A stretch of DNA of 64,000 nucleotides. Source: JAWSVE01 sp050789445 (GTDB lineage Bacteria; Pseudomonadota; Gammaproteobacteria; Pseudomonadales; Cellvibrionaceae). The translations under genes were made by a program, and so were the position numbers. A model generated the notes under the pieces. It saw nothing but the letters and a program-made list of their open reading frames with translations. It did no database searches and was not told where the DNA came from. Shown here piece after piece: positions 45,100-54,887 of the stretch (its first letter is position 1; each line of letters begins with the position of its first letter). The stretch covers positions 3,534,001 through 3,598,000 of the forward strand of contig JAILXR010000001.1 of NCBI GenBank assembly GCA_050789445.1. The letters run 5' to 3'.

Positions 45100-45171
45100 G
45101 ATGCTGATAATCGCTGAGTAGCTATGGCGTCGCTGCAACCTGAGATTACAGCGCGAAGCTACAATGTGACG

Positions 45172-45483
45172 CTATAGTAAACCGTATTGCTTTAACTTTT
45201 TGCGAAGAGTGCCTCGGTTAAGTCCAAGCACTTGCGCTGCTTTTGTTTGGTTGTGGCGAGTATGTTTCATAACAATTTCTAGCATTGGTGCTTCGACTTC
45301 GGCAAGTACCATGTCATAAACATCAGTTACTGGCTGTCCATCTAAATGACGAAAATAATTATCCATAGATTTTTCTACACAGTCGCGGAGTGATTGGCTC
45401 TGGCTGATTGTTGAAAAAGTTGTGACGTTTGAAGACGCTAGTTCCATTGGTGATTCCGCCATAAGCGTATCTGCTGTGTTCAT
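45172..45483 (-). CDS. fis: DNA-binding protein Fis
   Basis: Nucleoid-associated DNA-bending protein. The C-terminal helix-turn-helix TKAAQVLGLNRGTLRKKLKQYGLL (about residues 79-103) and the helix EVEAPMLEIVMKHTRHN match Fis closely. 103 residues. Its ATG overlaps the dusB stop as ATGA, the known dusB-fis coupling in Enterobacteriaceae and Pseudomonas. Confidence 0.94.
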   Translation of the reverse strand: MNTADTLMAESPMELASSNVTTFSTISQSQSLRDCVEKSMDNYFRHLDGQPVTDVYDMVLAEVEAPMLEIVMKHTRHNQTKAAQVLGLNRGTLRKKLKQYGLL

Positions 45484-46493
45484 GCTGCAATATCCTCTTT
45501 AGTTATTAGGCGTTCAATCAAATGCTCGACGCTTGACATTTGTAAGCTTGGTGATTCGATAGAATTTATTGAGCGAAGCTGTTCTGGTTCAATGACGACA
45601 TTAAAGCGAGCCGTTAAATGTTGCAGATACCACTTCACATGTTTCCGGGCGATGCGAACACCTAGGTATTCACCGTAAAACTGATACAAGCTTTCTAAAT
45701 GAGAGGAAAGAATTTTGCACACTTCTAACACAGTAGGTGCGGGCAAAAAATCTTGTTTCACTAAGTAATGGTCAATTTCACGGATCAGCCAAGGTTGTCC
45801 TTGAGCGCTTCTCCCGATCATCACAGCACTAGCGCCTGTTTCTTTTAATACTTGAGCCGCTTTTTGAGGAGAATCGATGTCCCCATTAGCAATGACAGGT
45901 ATTTGGACAGACTTAACTATTGCTGCGATTGTTTTATATTCCGCTTCGGCGACAAACCGGCAAGCACGAGTTCTACCGTGAACAGCTAACGCTTGAATGC
46001 CAATATCTTCGGCGATTTGAGCGATGGTAGTTCCGTTTCTGCTTGCTGGGCACCAGCCAGTACGAATTTTTAAGGTAACTGGTATATCAACGGCAGAAAC
46101 AACTGCTTCCAATATATCAGTCACTAATTTTTCATCCCGCAACAGTGAAGATCCTGCTGCTTTCTTGCATACTTTTTTTGCTGGGCAACCCATATTGATG
46201 TCGACAATTTGAGCGCCGTTATCAACACAGGCTCTGGCCGCATTCGCCATTGCGAGCGGTTCACTGCCAGCAATTTGGATACTTTTTACTGATGATGGAA
46301 GCGACAAATCATCCGTTAGCCGCTGATTTGATTTTCGGCTCTTCCATAATGTTGTATCAGACGTCAGCATTTCAGACGTTGTCAGTCCTGCTCCCATGTC
46401 CTGACAAACTCTACGAAACGGTGCATCGCTGACTCCAGCCATGGGAGCCAAAAAAACGTTGCTCGCGAGTTTATGGGGGCCGATTTGAAGCAA
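45480..46493 (-). CDS. dusB: tRNA-dihydrouridine synthase B
   Basis: FMN TIM-barrel enzyme that reduces uridines in the tRNA D-loop. FLAPMAGVSDAPFRRV (FMN strand), the catalytic Cys in DINMGCPAKKVCKKAAGSSL, LKIRTGW and VIANGDIDSPQKA are visible, with the C-terminal helical RNA-binding part EYLGVRIARKHVKWYLQ. 337 residues, normal. First gene of the dusB-fis pair. Confidence 0.95.
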   Translation of the reverse strand: MLQIGPHKLASNVFLAPMAGVSDAPFRRVCQDMGAGLTTSEMLTSDTTLWKSRKSNQRLTDDLSLPSSVKSIQIAGSEPLAMANAARACVDNGAQIVDINMGCPAKKVCKKAAGSSLLRDEKLVTDILEAVVSAVDIPVTLKIRTGWCPASRNGTTIAQIAEDIGIQALAVHGRTRACRFVAEAEYKTIAAIVKSVQIPVIANGDIDSPQKAAQVLKETGASAVMIGRSAQGQPWLIREIDHYLVKQDFLPAPTVLEVCKILSSHLESLYQFYGEYLGVRIARKHVKWYLQHLTARFNVVIEPEQLRSINSIESPSLQMSSVEHLIERLITKEDIAA

Positions 46494-46757
46494 GAAAGTA
46501 TCCTAATGCACCCTCTTTGAGCGATGTTTTCGCCTTTGAGAGGAGTCAAAAAAAGGCAGCTATGATACCTGTTGAGAGCTTCAATGTGGAAGTGCATTTT
46601 GAACAAATTGCTGAAAATATAGGCGTCTTTTTCGCCTTAAGAGGCTAGGAATTTTCAGGGATGTTTGCTAGGAGTGATTTTTTGTGAGGCGCTACTAGCA
46701 CTATTTACTTAATTTTCTGAGCTTTTGGTTTTTAAGATGCTGGTGAGTATCGTTAAG

Positions 46758-48623
46758 TTACTGAGGAATATGGGCGGTATAGTTAACAGCCTCTGGTCCA
46801 GGATTCACAATCTCTAAGGCTAGGTGAACAGGTTGGTTGCTTGGAATGTTCGTTTTACCTGCTAGCTCTCCTCCCAAGTACTCTTTTGGGGAAAAACTAC
46901 GTGATGCCACCGTGTTACCTTTGATATCTGTAAATGTTATCACTAGGTTGGGAAATGGTTGCTCAAAGGTAGCTGTGTTTAACAGGATGGTATCGACCAT
47001 GAGAGCATTTTGTTCGGTAGGATGTTCTCGGACTAAAAAGTTTGTGGTTTTAATCATTCCAGGAACTGCAATATTAGGAACCTTGCATCCAAGAATAGGG
47101 CAGGCGGTGATGAATATGTCGCGATAGGGTTGCTTGCGGCTCAGCGTATCAAACTTCTGCCAAGCGATTTGCCCTATGAGTCCAACAATACCGACAATAA
47201 TGGCAATTGCCCAAAGGCTCCTGCGAATCCAGCTAGAATTGTTACCTTTATAGTGAAATTCAACAGGCGCAGGTGTAATTCCCTTTAGGATTGATTTTCG
47301 GTCCGGTTGTTCGGAATAAGAGCCGTCAAAATCTGTGTCGTAGTCGCTATCACCGTATTCATCTTCGTCTTGGTTGAAATCGTTTTCTTCAAAGTTATCT
47401 CGCGGTTCAAAGCTATCGCTGAAGTTCTCGGTATAGTCTTCATCGATGTCGTCATTATCTGGAGAGCTTTTTTTTGTTTTCTCTGAGGCATTGTGAGCCT
47501 CAAGATCAAAGCCGCCGTCATTGTTAGATTTTTTTTCGTTATTAGAAGAGGATAGAGAATCTTGCTGTGGTGAATTGTCCGATATAGATTCTCCAAGATT
47601 GTCGGCGGAAATGTCATCGAAGTCGTCATCAATAGTTTCAAAGCTACCTGTTGAACTTTGTGAATACTCATCAGCTATAAAATCATTCTTACCGTATTCA
47701 TTTTCATCAGCAAAAAACTGTTCTTCTTGCTCTTGTCTACTCGGTGTTTGACGCTCTTCGGGTTTGATGAATTTAAAAGACTCGTCTTTTTCTTGTTCTT
47801 CATCTTCGTCACGTGAAAGTAAATCAATCGCCCAAGATTCGTCTTGTGAATCAGAGTCCTCATCATCAAATTTTGATTTCTTCGACTTCGAGTCCCGATC
47901 GAACAGTGAGGTTTCTTTGGGCTTCCAAGTGTCTAAATCGAGAAAACTCTCAACTAGGTCATCGCCGTAAGCTCCTGATTGTCGCTCTGTGTCTTCCTCT
48001 CCCTCTAGGGGCAGGTCATCACTAATTAGGATGTCATCCTCTGGCAAGGCTACAGCAGTGATTTCTTCGCTATCAATCGCATGTTGATCAAACTCTAAAA
48101 CCTCAGGTGGTTGTTGCACAGTCTTTTTTTCTGGAGACTTATGAACAGGTTGAATTGGTGTAGTCGCCCTAAGCTTTTCAGTGCTTTTCTCTTCAGCCTC
48201 AAAGTCAATGACGTCTGTATTATCAGGTTGTGTTGTGGGGGCGGCTGAATGTGAGGGCGTTTGAGGTTTGATGCTGGGCGGCACAATGGGTTTAGCACCA
48301 GCTTCCGAAGGTTCATCGCCAACAAGTGCAATTAATGGAGATGGCACATCGGGTTTATGGTATTCAAATTTTGGAGATTCTTTGTACGTTTTGTTTGTGG
48401 AGGGTTTGTTAGAGCTCTGAGCAGGTTGTTTTGTCGTTGAAGGCGTTACCTTGGTTTCTGTTTTTTTACTGGCTTTATTTTCATCAACAACGAGGTGGTC
48501 TGCAGCTTTAAAAATATGCAAACAGGCACCACAACGAACTGCCCCCTTTGCTGTTTGCAATTGGGCTTGAGTGATACGAAATGATGTATCGCACGAAGGG
48601 CAGCGAGTGATCATATCGGTCAT
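46758..48623 (-). CDS. Zinc-ribbon/DUF3426 protein with long acidic middle
   Basis: Two known ends enclose a disordered region. The N-terminal zinc ribbon (MJ0042 type) has RCPSCDTSFRITQAQLQ and VRCGACLHIFKA, four cysteines in two CxxC pairs. Residues about 60-440 are highly polar, Glu/Asp/Ser rich, with little hydrophobic pattern. Then one membrane helix (WAIAIIVGIVGLIGQIAW, about 467-484) and the DUF3426 domain to the end. Pseudomonas homologues in this place, between prmA and dusB, are mostly shorter. Role unknown. AAGGA lies 11 bases before the ATG at 48623. Confidence 0.8.
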   Translation of the reverse strand: MTDMITRCPSCDTSFRITQAQLQTAKGAVRCGACLHIFKAADHLVVDENKASKKTETKVTPSTTKQPAQSSNKPSTNKTYKESPKFEYHKPDVPSPLIALVGDEPSEAGAKPIVPPSIKPQTPSHSAAPTTQPDNTDVIDFEAEEKSTEKLRATTPIQPVHKSPEKKTVQQPPEVLEFDQHAIDSEEITAVALPEDDILISDDLPLEGEEDTERQSGAYGDDLVESFLDLDTWKPKETSLFDRDSKSKKSKFDDEDSDSQDESWAIDLLSRDEDEEQEKDESFKFIKPEERQTPSRQEQEEQFFADENEYGKNDFIADEYSQSSTGSFETIDDDFDDISADNLGESISDNSPQQDSLSSSNNEKKSNNDGGFDLEAHNASEKTKKSSPDNDDIDEDYTENFSDSFEPRDNFEENDFNQDEDEYGDSDYDTDFDGSYSEQPDRKSILKGITPAPVEFHYKGNNSSWIRRSLWAIAIIVGIVGLIGQIAWQKFDTLSRKQPYRDIFITACPILGCKVPNIAVPGMIKTTNFLVREHPTEQNALMVDTILLNTATFEQPFPNLVITFTDIKGNTVASRSFSPKEYLGGELAGKTNIPSNQPVHLALEIVNPGPEAVNYTAHIPQ

Positions 48624-48837
48624 GTTGATGCAGATCCTTAATGTAATAGCGTGGTGACATTATTTAACTCAAATAGTGAGTTATAAAGCTCATGCCAAAG
48701 ATTACACGCTTTTTAAAAAGCTAGGTGAGAAAAATCACCTAAGGCTTTGATTCTGGTTGATTTAGCTAATCTAGTTTACCGGCAAGGGACGAATCTTACC
48801 AAACATAGACTTCACATTCAGATTATAGGCAAGATTT

Positions 48838-49755
48838 TTAGCCTCGTCGGGATGCCGCTAATTGGACCCAGTGCTCTTGTTCACTAATTGGCTCGAATTC
48901 AAAATCCTTTTCATAGGCAGAAATGACCTTTTGTGCTTGGCTATCTAAAATACCCGAGAGGCATATTTTGCCGCCGGGTTTAGTGAGAGCAGTGAGTATA
49001 GGTGCTAGCTCAACTAGCGGCCCTGCTAGGATATTGGCAAAGACAATATCGTGCTTTTTTTCAGAGCCATCATTGAATTGTTCGGGCAAGAAAACATCGA
49101 TGGACTCATCACTAATATGATTTCTTTCTGCATTGTCTTTTGTAGCCAATAACGCTTGAGGGTCTATATCAATGGCATTGACGAAAGAAGCATCCATCAG
49201 CAGAGCTGCAATGGCTAAAATACCCGAACCACAGCCATAATCGACGACTGTTAATGCATCGACCTTTTGTTTGGCGAGCCATTGTAAACAAAGCAAAGTA
49301 GTGGGATGCGTTCCGGTACCAAATGCTAATCCGGGATCAAGCATGACGTTAACTGCTTGCGGATCGGGTGGGGATTTCCAGCTTGGGCAAATCCATAGTT
49401 TTTCACCGCATTGAATCGGGTGATAACTCTCCATCCATTCTCGGATCCAATCTTTGTCTTCTAATTGCTCCCATTTGTGGCGAACAATAGAGGTGTTATT
49501 TACATTGCCAGTTGGGTTGCTCTGAATCAGATTAAGGATATCGTTATAGGTGTCTAACGTAGATATTTCTGCATCAAATAGACCGGTAATTTTTGTTTCA
49601 TTCCACAAGGGCGTTTCACCCAGTGCAGGCTCGAGGATAGGCTGGTCTGCGCTGTCTTGAAATGTCACCGCATTAGCACCGACTTCTAATAAAGCATCTT
49701 CGATTTTTTCAGCAGAATTGGCATCGCTATAAAGATGAAGTTGTAACCAAGGCAT
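48838..49755 (-). CDS. prmA: Ribosomal protein L11 methyltransferase
   Basis: SAM-dependent trimethylation of L11. The N-terminal substrate domain is MPWLQLHLYSDANSAEKIED. The catalytic part shows LDPGLAFGTGTHPTTLLCLQ, VVDYGCGSGILAIAA (SAM loop), AIDIDPQAL and FANILAGPLVELAP. 305 residues. In Pseudomonas it follows accC; here it is 189 bases after aroQ. Confidence 0.95.
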   Translation of the reverse strand: MPWLQLHLYSDANSAEKIEDALLEVGANAVTFQDSADQPILEPALGETPLWNETKITGLFDAEISTLDTYNDILNLIQSNPTGNVNNTSIVRHKWEQLEDKDWIREWMESYHPIQCGEKLWICPSWKSPPDPQAVNVMLDPGLAFGTGTHPTTLLCLQWLAKQKVDALTVVDYGCGSGILAIAALLMDASFVNAIDIDPQALLATKDNAERNHISDESIDVFLPEQFNDGSEKKHDIVFANILAGPLVELAPILTALTKPGGKICLSGILDSQAQKVISAYEKDFEFEPISEQEHWVQLAASRRG

Positions 49756-49944
49756 AAATTGTTCGCTTGAAATTGGGAGGTTAGTTGAAAAGTCTAAAAA
49801 TTTGAAAAAGAGTCAAAAATTAAAAGTACCTTAAGTGGAGCGTAAATTATTCGTTCCGTTTGATTGAAATTTTCAGAATAAAAAATTAAGTGACGATGAT
49901 TGAGGCTTAGGAGGTTCTTAATCTGGATGGTTTATTTGTCGAGG

Positions 49945-50385
49945 CTATTTTCCGAGATTAGTAAGTGCAGCAGTTAATGCTAGTTCATAGCTTAGTGAGC
50001 CAAAACCACAGATAACACCTTGGGCAACATCAGAAAGAAAAGAGTGATGGCGGAATTCTTCACGGTTATGAACATTGGAGAGGTGAACTTCAATGAATGG
50101 AATATTGACTCCTAACAAGGCATCTCGAAGAGCAATGCTCGTATGAGTGAAGGCGGCAGGGTTGATAATAATGTAATCAGTCCCATCACTGCTGGCATCA
50201 TGTATGCGATCAATGAGTTCGTATTCTGCATTACTTTGTAGAGCTTGAAGATGGTGTCCCGAGCTGATGCAAGTGTCGGTGAGTCGCTGATTAATTTCTT
50301 CTAAGCTTTCGGAACCATAAACTTCAGGCTCGCGTTTTCCAAGCAAATTTAAATTTGGGCCGTGCAGAACCAGTATTGTTGCCAT
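49945..50385 (-). CDS. aroQ: Type II 3-dehydroquinate dehydratase
   Basis: Third step of the shikimate pathway, cytoplasmic dodecamer. LHGPNLNLLGKREPEVYG holds the catalytic Arg and Tyr, INPAAFTHTSIALRDAL the Asn, and EVHLSNVHNREEFRHHSF the His. 146 residues, standard. accB and accC, normally just downstream, are missing here. Confidence 0.96.
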   Translation of the reverse strand: MATILVLHGPNLNLLGKREPEVYGSESLEEINQRLTDTCISSGHHLQALQSNAEYELIDRIHDASSDGTDYIIINPAAFTHTSIALRDALLGVNIPFIEVHLSNVHNREEFRHHSFLSDVAQGVICGFGSLSYELALTAALTNLGK

Positions 50386-50679
50386 GAGTTTGTCTCAGTT
50401 TTTTTAAGCGACTGTTCTTCTTGTGTTGATTGCATGTATTTTGACGATAAATACAGTAAAACGATAATGCATTGGAGTTTGCCGGAAAATAATTAGGCTG
50501 TCTACGCAAAAGGGGTTTTGTCGAGGGTGAGTGTCGGCAGCAGCATTAAACAATATCTGTTTATTAGCGCGTGTCTGTTGATAAATGCTGCCGGTTTATA
50601 TCATCGATAATTATTACAATAATGATCGCTATTTTTTACAAACAATCAAAGTCACGACCATTCTTTATGGTGTAGCCGC

Positions 50680-52587
50680 TCATTGATTTCCTGCCGCCCG
50701 TTCCATCGCTTCTATCACTGTATTTTGTGTTAACAGTTGTGGAAGAATTTCAGCCGGTTTTGAGATGTCAGCGGGAAACATTAAATAGAGTGGGACGCTC
50801 GGGCGACGATATTGATTCAGTAACGCATGAATTTTAGGATCTTCGTTTGTGTAATCGCCTTTAATCATCGCGATATTTAGCTTTTCTGCTGCTTCTTTTA
50901 CCCTATTTCGGCTTAAAGCAACTCGCTCGTTAGCGTGACAGGTAATACACCAAGCCGCTGTCAAATTGATAAAGACGGGCTGTCCTTCGTTTCGTAATTG
51001 AGTAATCAGCTCAGGAGAGTAATCTTGCCAAAAGTTATTTTTACCAGCGTTTTCAGCTTTAATAGCAATGGTTACCGCAATTGCAAGAGCAACAATGGCC
51101 GTTCCGGCTGTAAATAATTTTCCAGTAGTTTTAGATGGTTTCTTTTGGAAAAGCCAAATCGCAAAAGTAATCGCTATTGCTCCGCACACTAAAAGAGCAG
51201 CTGCATCAATGCTGGTTTGTTTTCCTAATACCCAAAGCAACCATACGGCGGTGAGATAAAGTGGGAAAGCGAGACCTTGTTTGAGAACTTCCATCCATGG
51301 GCCAGGGCGAGGAAGAAGTGATGCTAATTTAGGGCTGTAACATAATAGTAAAAAGGGTAGCGCCATTCCAAAACCAAGAGCGGCAAAAATAATTAGCGCT
51401 GTCGCTGTTGATTGAGTCAAAGCTACGCCCATTGCTGGCGCCATAAATGGCGCAGTACAAGGGCTAGCAACAACAACGGCTAATACGCCCGTAAAAAATG
51501 ATCCTTGTAGCCCTTCACGCGTAGTGAGTGATTGGCCTACACCCATGAACTGTGTTCCAAAATGAACGAAACCAGAAAGGCTCAAGCCCATCACAAAAAA
51601 CAAATAAAACATGCAAGAGACAATTAAAGGCGATTGTAACTGCCGTCCCCAGTCCGCATCTCCGCCAGCAGCACGAATGCCGACGATAATTCCGCCAATG
51701 ACAAGAAAGGAGAGTACAGCTCCGGCGGTATACGCCCAGCCGTGTATGCGATGACCTTTTGAGGAGTGCTCGGAATTATTAGCAGAGACAAAACTTAAAG
51801 CCTTAATAGACAGTACGGGGAATACGCAAGGCATAGCGTTAAGAATGATGCCACCGAGAACAGCCATTAATAAAATGTAGCCCAGAAAAGGTTGTTCCTC
51901 TTCGGGAATCGAATAATTAGCAGAGCTGTTGGTCTTGGACGACGTGTTGAAATTACTTGAGGTTGAATTTGTTTTTGCCGTAATTTTTTTAATCGGTGTA
52001 GCAACGCCGGAAGATAAATCGATTTCAAAACGCTCTGTATAAGGTGGATAACATAGCCCAGCATCCGCACAACCTTGAGATGTCACCTGGAGTTGAATGG
52101 TTTTGGCATTGGGGTCTGAAGATAGTGCATCGGTTAGGGGAAGGATCACGTCGGTGTCGTGATAAAATACTTCCATATCTTGGTCGAAATTTTCGTCGTA
52201 CTTGATTTTCCCCTTTTTAAAAATAGGAGCGATGGAAAGTTCTCCTTCCTTGCCATAGGCTTTGAGTTTGAATCGGTCACGATACAAATAATATTCAGGT
52301 TCAATTTCCCAGTGCAAAGAAATTTCTTCTGGCTGAATATCCATCGACAAAATATAAGCTTCTTCAACTCTTAAAAACTCATCGTCAGGGATGATGGTGT
52401 TAGCCGATGTGCTTGTTTGATTGTTTTCTAAAACGGATAAATCTTTAGAGGACAAGCTATTCTGAGCATTAGCTGTAACTGCGAGAGTTAACAGCATTAG
52501 CATTGTTATTAGCAGTAAAGAGAAAGCTTTCATCATGTCGGTTGTCTTATGCATGTGGGGCGATTCTGTTTGTATGATTATCTTCAT
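50680..52587 (-). CDS. dsbD: Thiol:disulfide interchange protein DsbD
   Basis: Carries electrons from cytoplasmic thioredoxin to periplasmic isomerases. A signal peptide (ending VTANA) leads to the N-terminal DsbD-alpha domain with GCADAGLCYPPYTE. Eight membrane helices include MPCVFPVLSIKAL and VASPCTAPFMAPAMG, the pair of membrane cysteines. The C-terminal thioredoxin domain has CITC (Cys547, Cys550) in TAAWCITCHANER. 635 residues. Several in-frame ATGs exist at the start and none has a clear ribosome-binding site, so the start may be up to 18 codons later. Confidence 0.94.
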   Translation of the reverse strand: MKIIIQTESPHMHKTTDMMKAFSLLLITMLMLLTLAVTANAQNSLSSKDLSVLENNQTSTSANTIIPDDEFLRVEEAYILSMDIQPEEISLHWEIEPEYYLYRDRFKLKAYGKEGELSIAPIFKKGKIKYDENFDQDMEVFYHDTDVILPLTDALSSDPNAKTIQLQVTSQGCADAGLCYPPYTERFEIDLSSGVATPIKKITAKTNSTSSNFNTSSKTNSSANYSIPEEEQPFLGYILLMAVLGGIILNAMPCVFPVLSIKALSFVSANNSEHSSKGHRIHGWAYTAGAVLSFLVIGGIIVGIRAAGGDADWGRQLQSPLIVSCMFYLFFVMGLSLSGFVHFGTQFMGVGQSLTTREGLQGSFFTGVLAVVVASPCTAPFMAPAMGVALTQSTATALIIFAALGFGMALPFLLLCYSPKLASLLPRPGPWMEVLKQGLAFPLYLTAVWLLWVLGKQTSIDAAALLVCGAIAITFAIWLFQKKPSKTTGKLFTAGTAIVALAIAVTIAIKAENAGKNNFWQDYSPELITQLRNEGQPVFINLTAAWCITCHANERVALSRNRVKEAAEKLNIAMIKGDYTNEDPKIHALLNQYRRPSVPLYLMFPADISKPAEILPQLLTQNTVIEAMERAAGNQ

Positions 52588-52943
52588 TTTGATGAAATAT
52601 AATTCATCCTATTTAAAGCGGCCAGCAAGTACAATAACATGGCGGCATTAAGGCAGTCTTAACACTTTTTCTTGAGGTATAGCAGAGTATAGAGCGTTAG
52701 AATATCTATAGTCGTTTTATTACGTTGGTTACCGTACAGGCTTAGTTTATTGGTACTATTTTAAATATATTCACGTAGACCGTATTTTAAGCGTTTAGTT
52801 TATGGTTATTGTAACCTGTGAGTTTGAAAATTGAGCTGTCTGTCCGTTTCATAAATTTTAAACACGATATATTGCCCACTTGATCACACTTAATGTGACC
52901 TTATATCTAAAGAGTGACAGAATACAAAGAGAGATCCCTATCT
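52588..52943. other. Divergent promoter region between dsbD and the 52.9-kb lipoprotein gene
   Basis: About 355 AT-rich bases with no gene or clear operator. Confidence 0.4.
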
Positions 52944-53705
52944 ATGTTGACTAGCCAAACCATGAAAACAACTGCTTTATTGACAATGACTGTAGCGATC
53001 TTATCCGTTGCAACTGGCTGTGCGAGCTCAAAGAAGGCAAATAATAATCAAACAGAAAAGATGCCAGTAGCTGCGGTTCCTGTTGTTGAAAAAAAGCGGG
53101 ACATAAAAGGCGAGAATATACAGAGGTTATTGTCAGCAGCTGAAGATGCACTCGCAGCTAATCGATTGACGACACCAGTAGAAGATAATGCTTACGACAG
53201 GTACCAAGCAGTTCTTATGATGGACGTTGATAATCAAAGAGCGCAGGCGGGGATACAATCAATATTTTCTCGATATGCGTCTTTGACTCGCTCGGCTATA
53301 CGACAAGGAAATTATTCGAAAGCGCGATCAAGATTGGAGCGAGCACGATCTGTCGATAGTCGCCACATTGATTTAAAACGATTGTCTAACGAGCTAACAG
53401 CAGCACAAAAAAAACGACTCCCTCGGCCAGAAACAAAAGTCGCAGCCGTAGAAAAAAAGAATAATGAAATTGTTTTGAATACAGCAAGGTTATCAAAGCG
53501 CGATGAGCAGTTAGTCAGTGAATTACAATTGCTTGCAGTAGAGCTTAAAGAAAAAGATGAGTCGATACTCATATATGCAAGGAATGACGCGGAAGGTCGC
53601 TGGATTTATAAAAAAATGGCAGAGGCCGTAATAGGTTATCGTTTGCGTGGAGATATGCGAATTGGGAAAAATCCTAAGATAAGAATATTACCGCCTATAG
53701 ATTAA
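52944..53705 (+). CDS. Predicted lipoprotein with TPR-like helical part
   Basis: Not assigned to a named family. The signal peptide MLTSQTMKTTALLTMTVAIL ends in the lipobox VATGC (Cys about residue 26). Residues about 55-155 are helical with TPR-like spacing (RLLSAAEDALAANRL, YQAVLMMDVDNQRAQ, AIRQGNYSKARSRLERARS). A more charged part follows and ends GYRLRGDMRIGKNPKIRILP, similar in feel to a small OmpA-like or peptidoglycan-associated tail, but not conclusive. A longer GTG start at 52914 adds an implausible ten-residue head, so the ATG at 52944 is used. Confidence 0.65.
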   Translation: MLTSQTMKTTALLTMTVAILSVATGCASSKKANNNQTEKMPVAAVPVVEKKRDIKGENIQRLLSAAEDALAANRLTTPVEDNAYDRYQAVLMMDVDNQRAQAGIQSIFSRYASLTRSAIRQGNYSKARSRLERARSVDSRHIDLKRLSNELTAAQKKRLPRPETKVAAVEKKNNEIVLNTARLSKRDEQLVSELQLLAVELKEKDESILIYARNDAEGRWIYKKMAEAVIGYRLRGDMRIGKNPKIRILPPID

Positions 53706-53820
53706 TGTCTATTTGGATTCAAAAAACCAGACAGTTTTTGAAACAAAGCCCGCGCACAAAATTTATGAATCAAGATGAAAGACCTAAAATGACATCAACA
53801 CGAAAATAATATGGAATGAT

Positions 53821-54864
53821 ATGAAACGTTTTTTTGGTAGCAAAAGTGAAAGCTGGTCTCCTGATGATGAGGAAGACAATCATTATATTTTAAAAACTGT
53901 TTTTGTTTGCCTTGGTATTGTCTTTCTTTTCTTGGTTGGGTTAGGTATTTATTGGAGCATGACGCCAGCGCCCTTTGATGTTAATGCAGCAACTCAAAAA
54001 GAAGTCTCAAAGCTCAATCAACAGGTTGTGGTTGGTTCAACGACAACAGTTGCCTTAATCGAAGTGACAAGCACCTTATTAGAGAAGCCTGGTGGTTTTT
54101 TATCAAACGATATTATGCCGCCGTCTTTGTGGTTAGATAATATGCCAAACTGGGAGTATGGCGTCCTAATACAAGTTCGCGATATGTCGAAAGCAATGCG
54201 AGAAGCGTTTAGTCGCTCGCAGTCACAATCGACAGAAGATGATGATCTTGCGATTGCAGAATCACGATTTAATTTTGACAATTCCAGTTGGGCGCTTCCA
54301 CCTTCTGAATCGGAGTATAAAGAAGGTATTAAATATTTACGAAATTATTTGGAGCGCTTAGGAAATGCTGATAGCTCGAATGCACAATACTTTTCACGTG
54401 CAGATAATTTACGGTATTGGTTGGGAACAGTAGAAACTCGGCTAGGCAGTTTGTCACAGCGTTTAAGTGCAAGTGTTGGCCAGCGTCGGATCAATACGGA
54501 TTTAGCTGGAGTACCCGGTGCATTAAGAGCAACCGATGTTCCTGCCGAAGAGCTTGTCAAAACACCTTGGATTGAAATCGACGACGTGTTTTTTGAAGCC
54601 CGAGGCTCAGCATGGGCACTGATACATTTTCTAAAAGCCATTGAAGTCGATTTTCAGGATGTCCTTGAAAAGAAAAACGCTCTCGTAAGCCTACAGCAAA
54701 TTGTTCGTGAGCTAGAAGCAAGTCAAGATACTGTGGTGAGTCCGATGATTTTAAATGGCGGCGGTTTTGGTTTTCTTGCTAATCATTCTTTAGTTATGGC
54801 GTCTTATATTTCTCGTGCAAATGCAGCGATTATCGATTTGAGAGAATTACTTTCTCAAGGCTAA
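53821..54864 (+). CDS. DUF2333 family membrane protein
   Basis: A cytoplasmic acidic head (about 1-25) is followed by one membrane helix (about 27-46, VFVCLGIVFLFLVGLGIYW) and a periplasmic helical domain. The blocks LLEKPGGFLSNDIMPPSLWLDNMPNWEYGVL, FNFDNSSWALPPSESEYKEG and RADNLRYWL are typical of DUF2333, common in Pseudomonas relatives. No known function. polB starts 23 bases after its stop. Confidence 0.82.
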   Translation: MKRFFGSKSESWSPDDEEDNHYILKTVFVCLGIVFLFLVGLGIYWSMTPAPFDVNAATQKEVSKLNQQVVVGSTTTVALIEVTSTLLEKPGGFLSNDIMPPSLWLDNMPNWEYGVLIQVRDMSKAMREAFSRSQSQSTEDDDLAIAESRFNFDNSSWALPPSESEYKEGIKYLRNYLERLGNADSSNAQYFSRADNLRYWLGTVETRLGSLSQRLSASVGQRRINTDLAGVPGALRATDVPAEELVKTPWIEIDDVFFEARGSAWALIHFLKAIEVDFQDVLEKKNALVSLQQIVRELEASQDTVVSPMILNGGGFGFLANHSLVMASYISRANAAIIDLRELLSQG

Positions 54865-54887
54865 AAAATTATTAGTGCTTTTATTTT

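Noticed and set aside
46382..46606. Minus-strand frame overlapping the dusB start
   Set aside because: Out of frame with dusB and without family features.
50535..50593. CGGCAGCA/TGCTGCCG inverted repeat between dsbD and aroQ
   Set aside because: Loop over 40 bases and no T run; too weak to call a terminator or a regulatory element.
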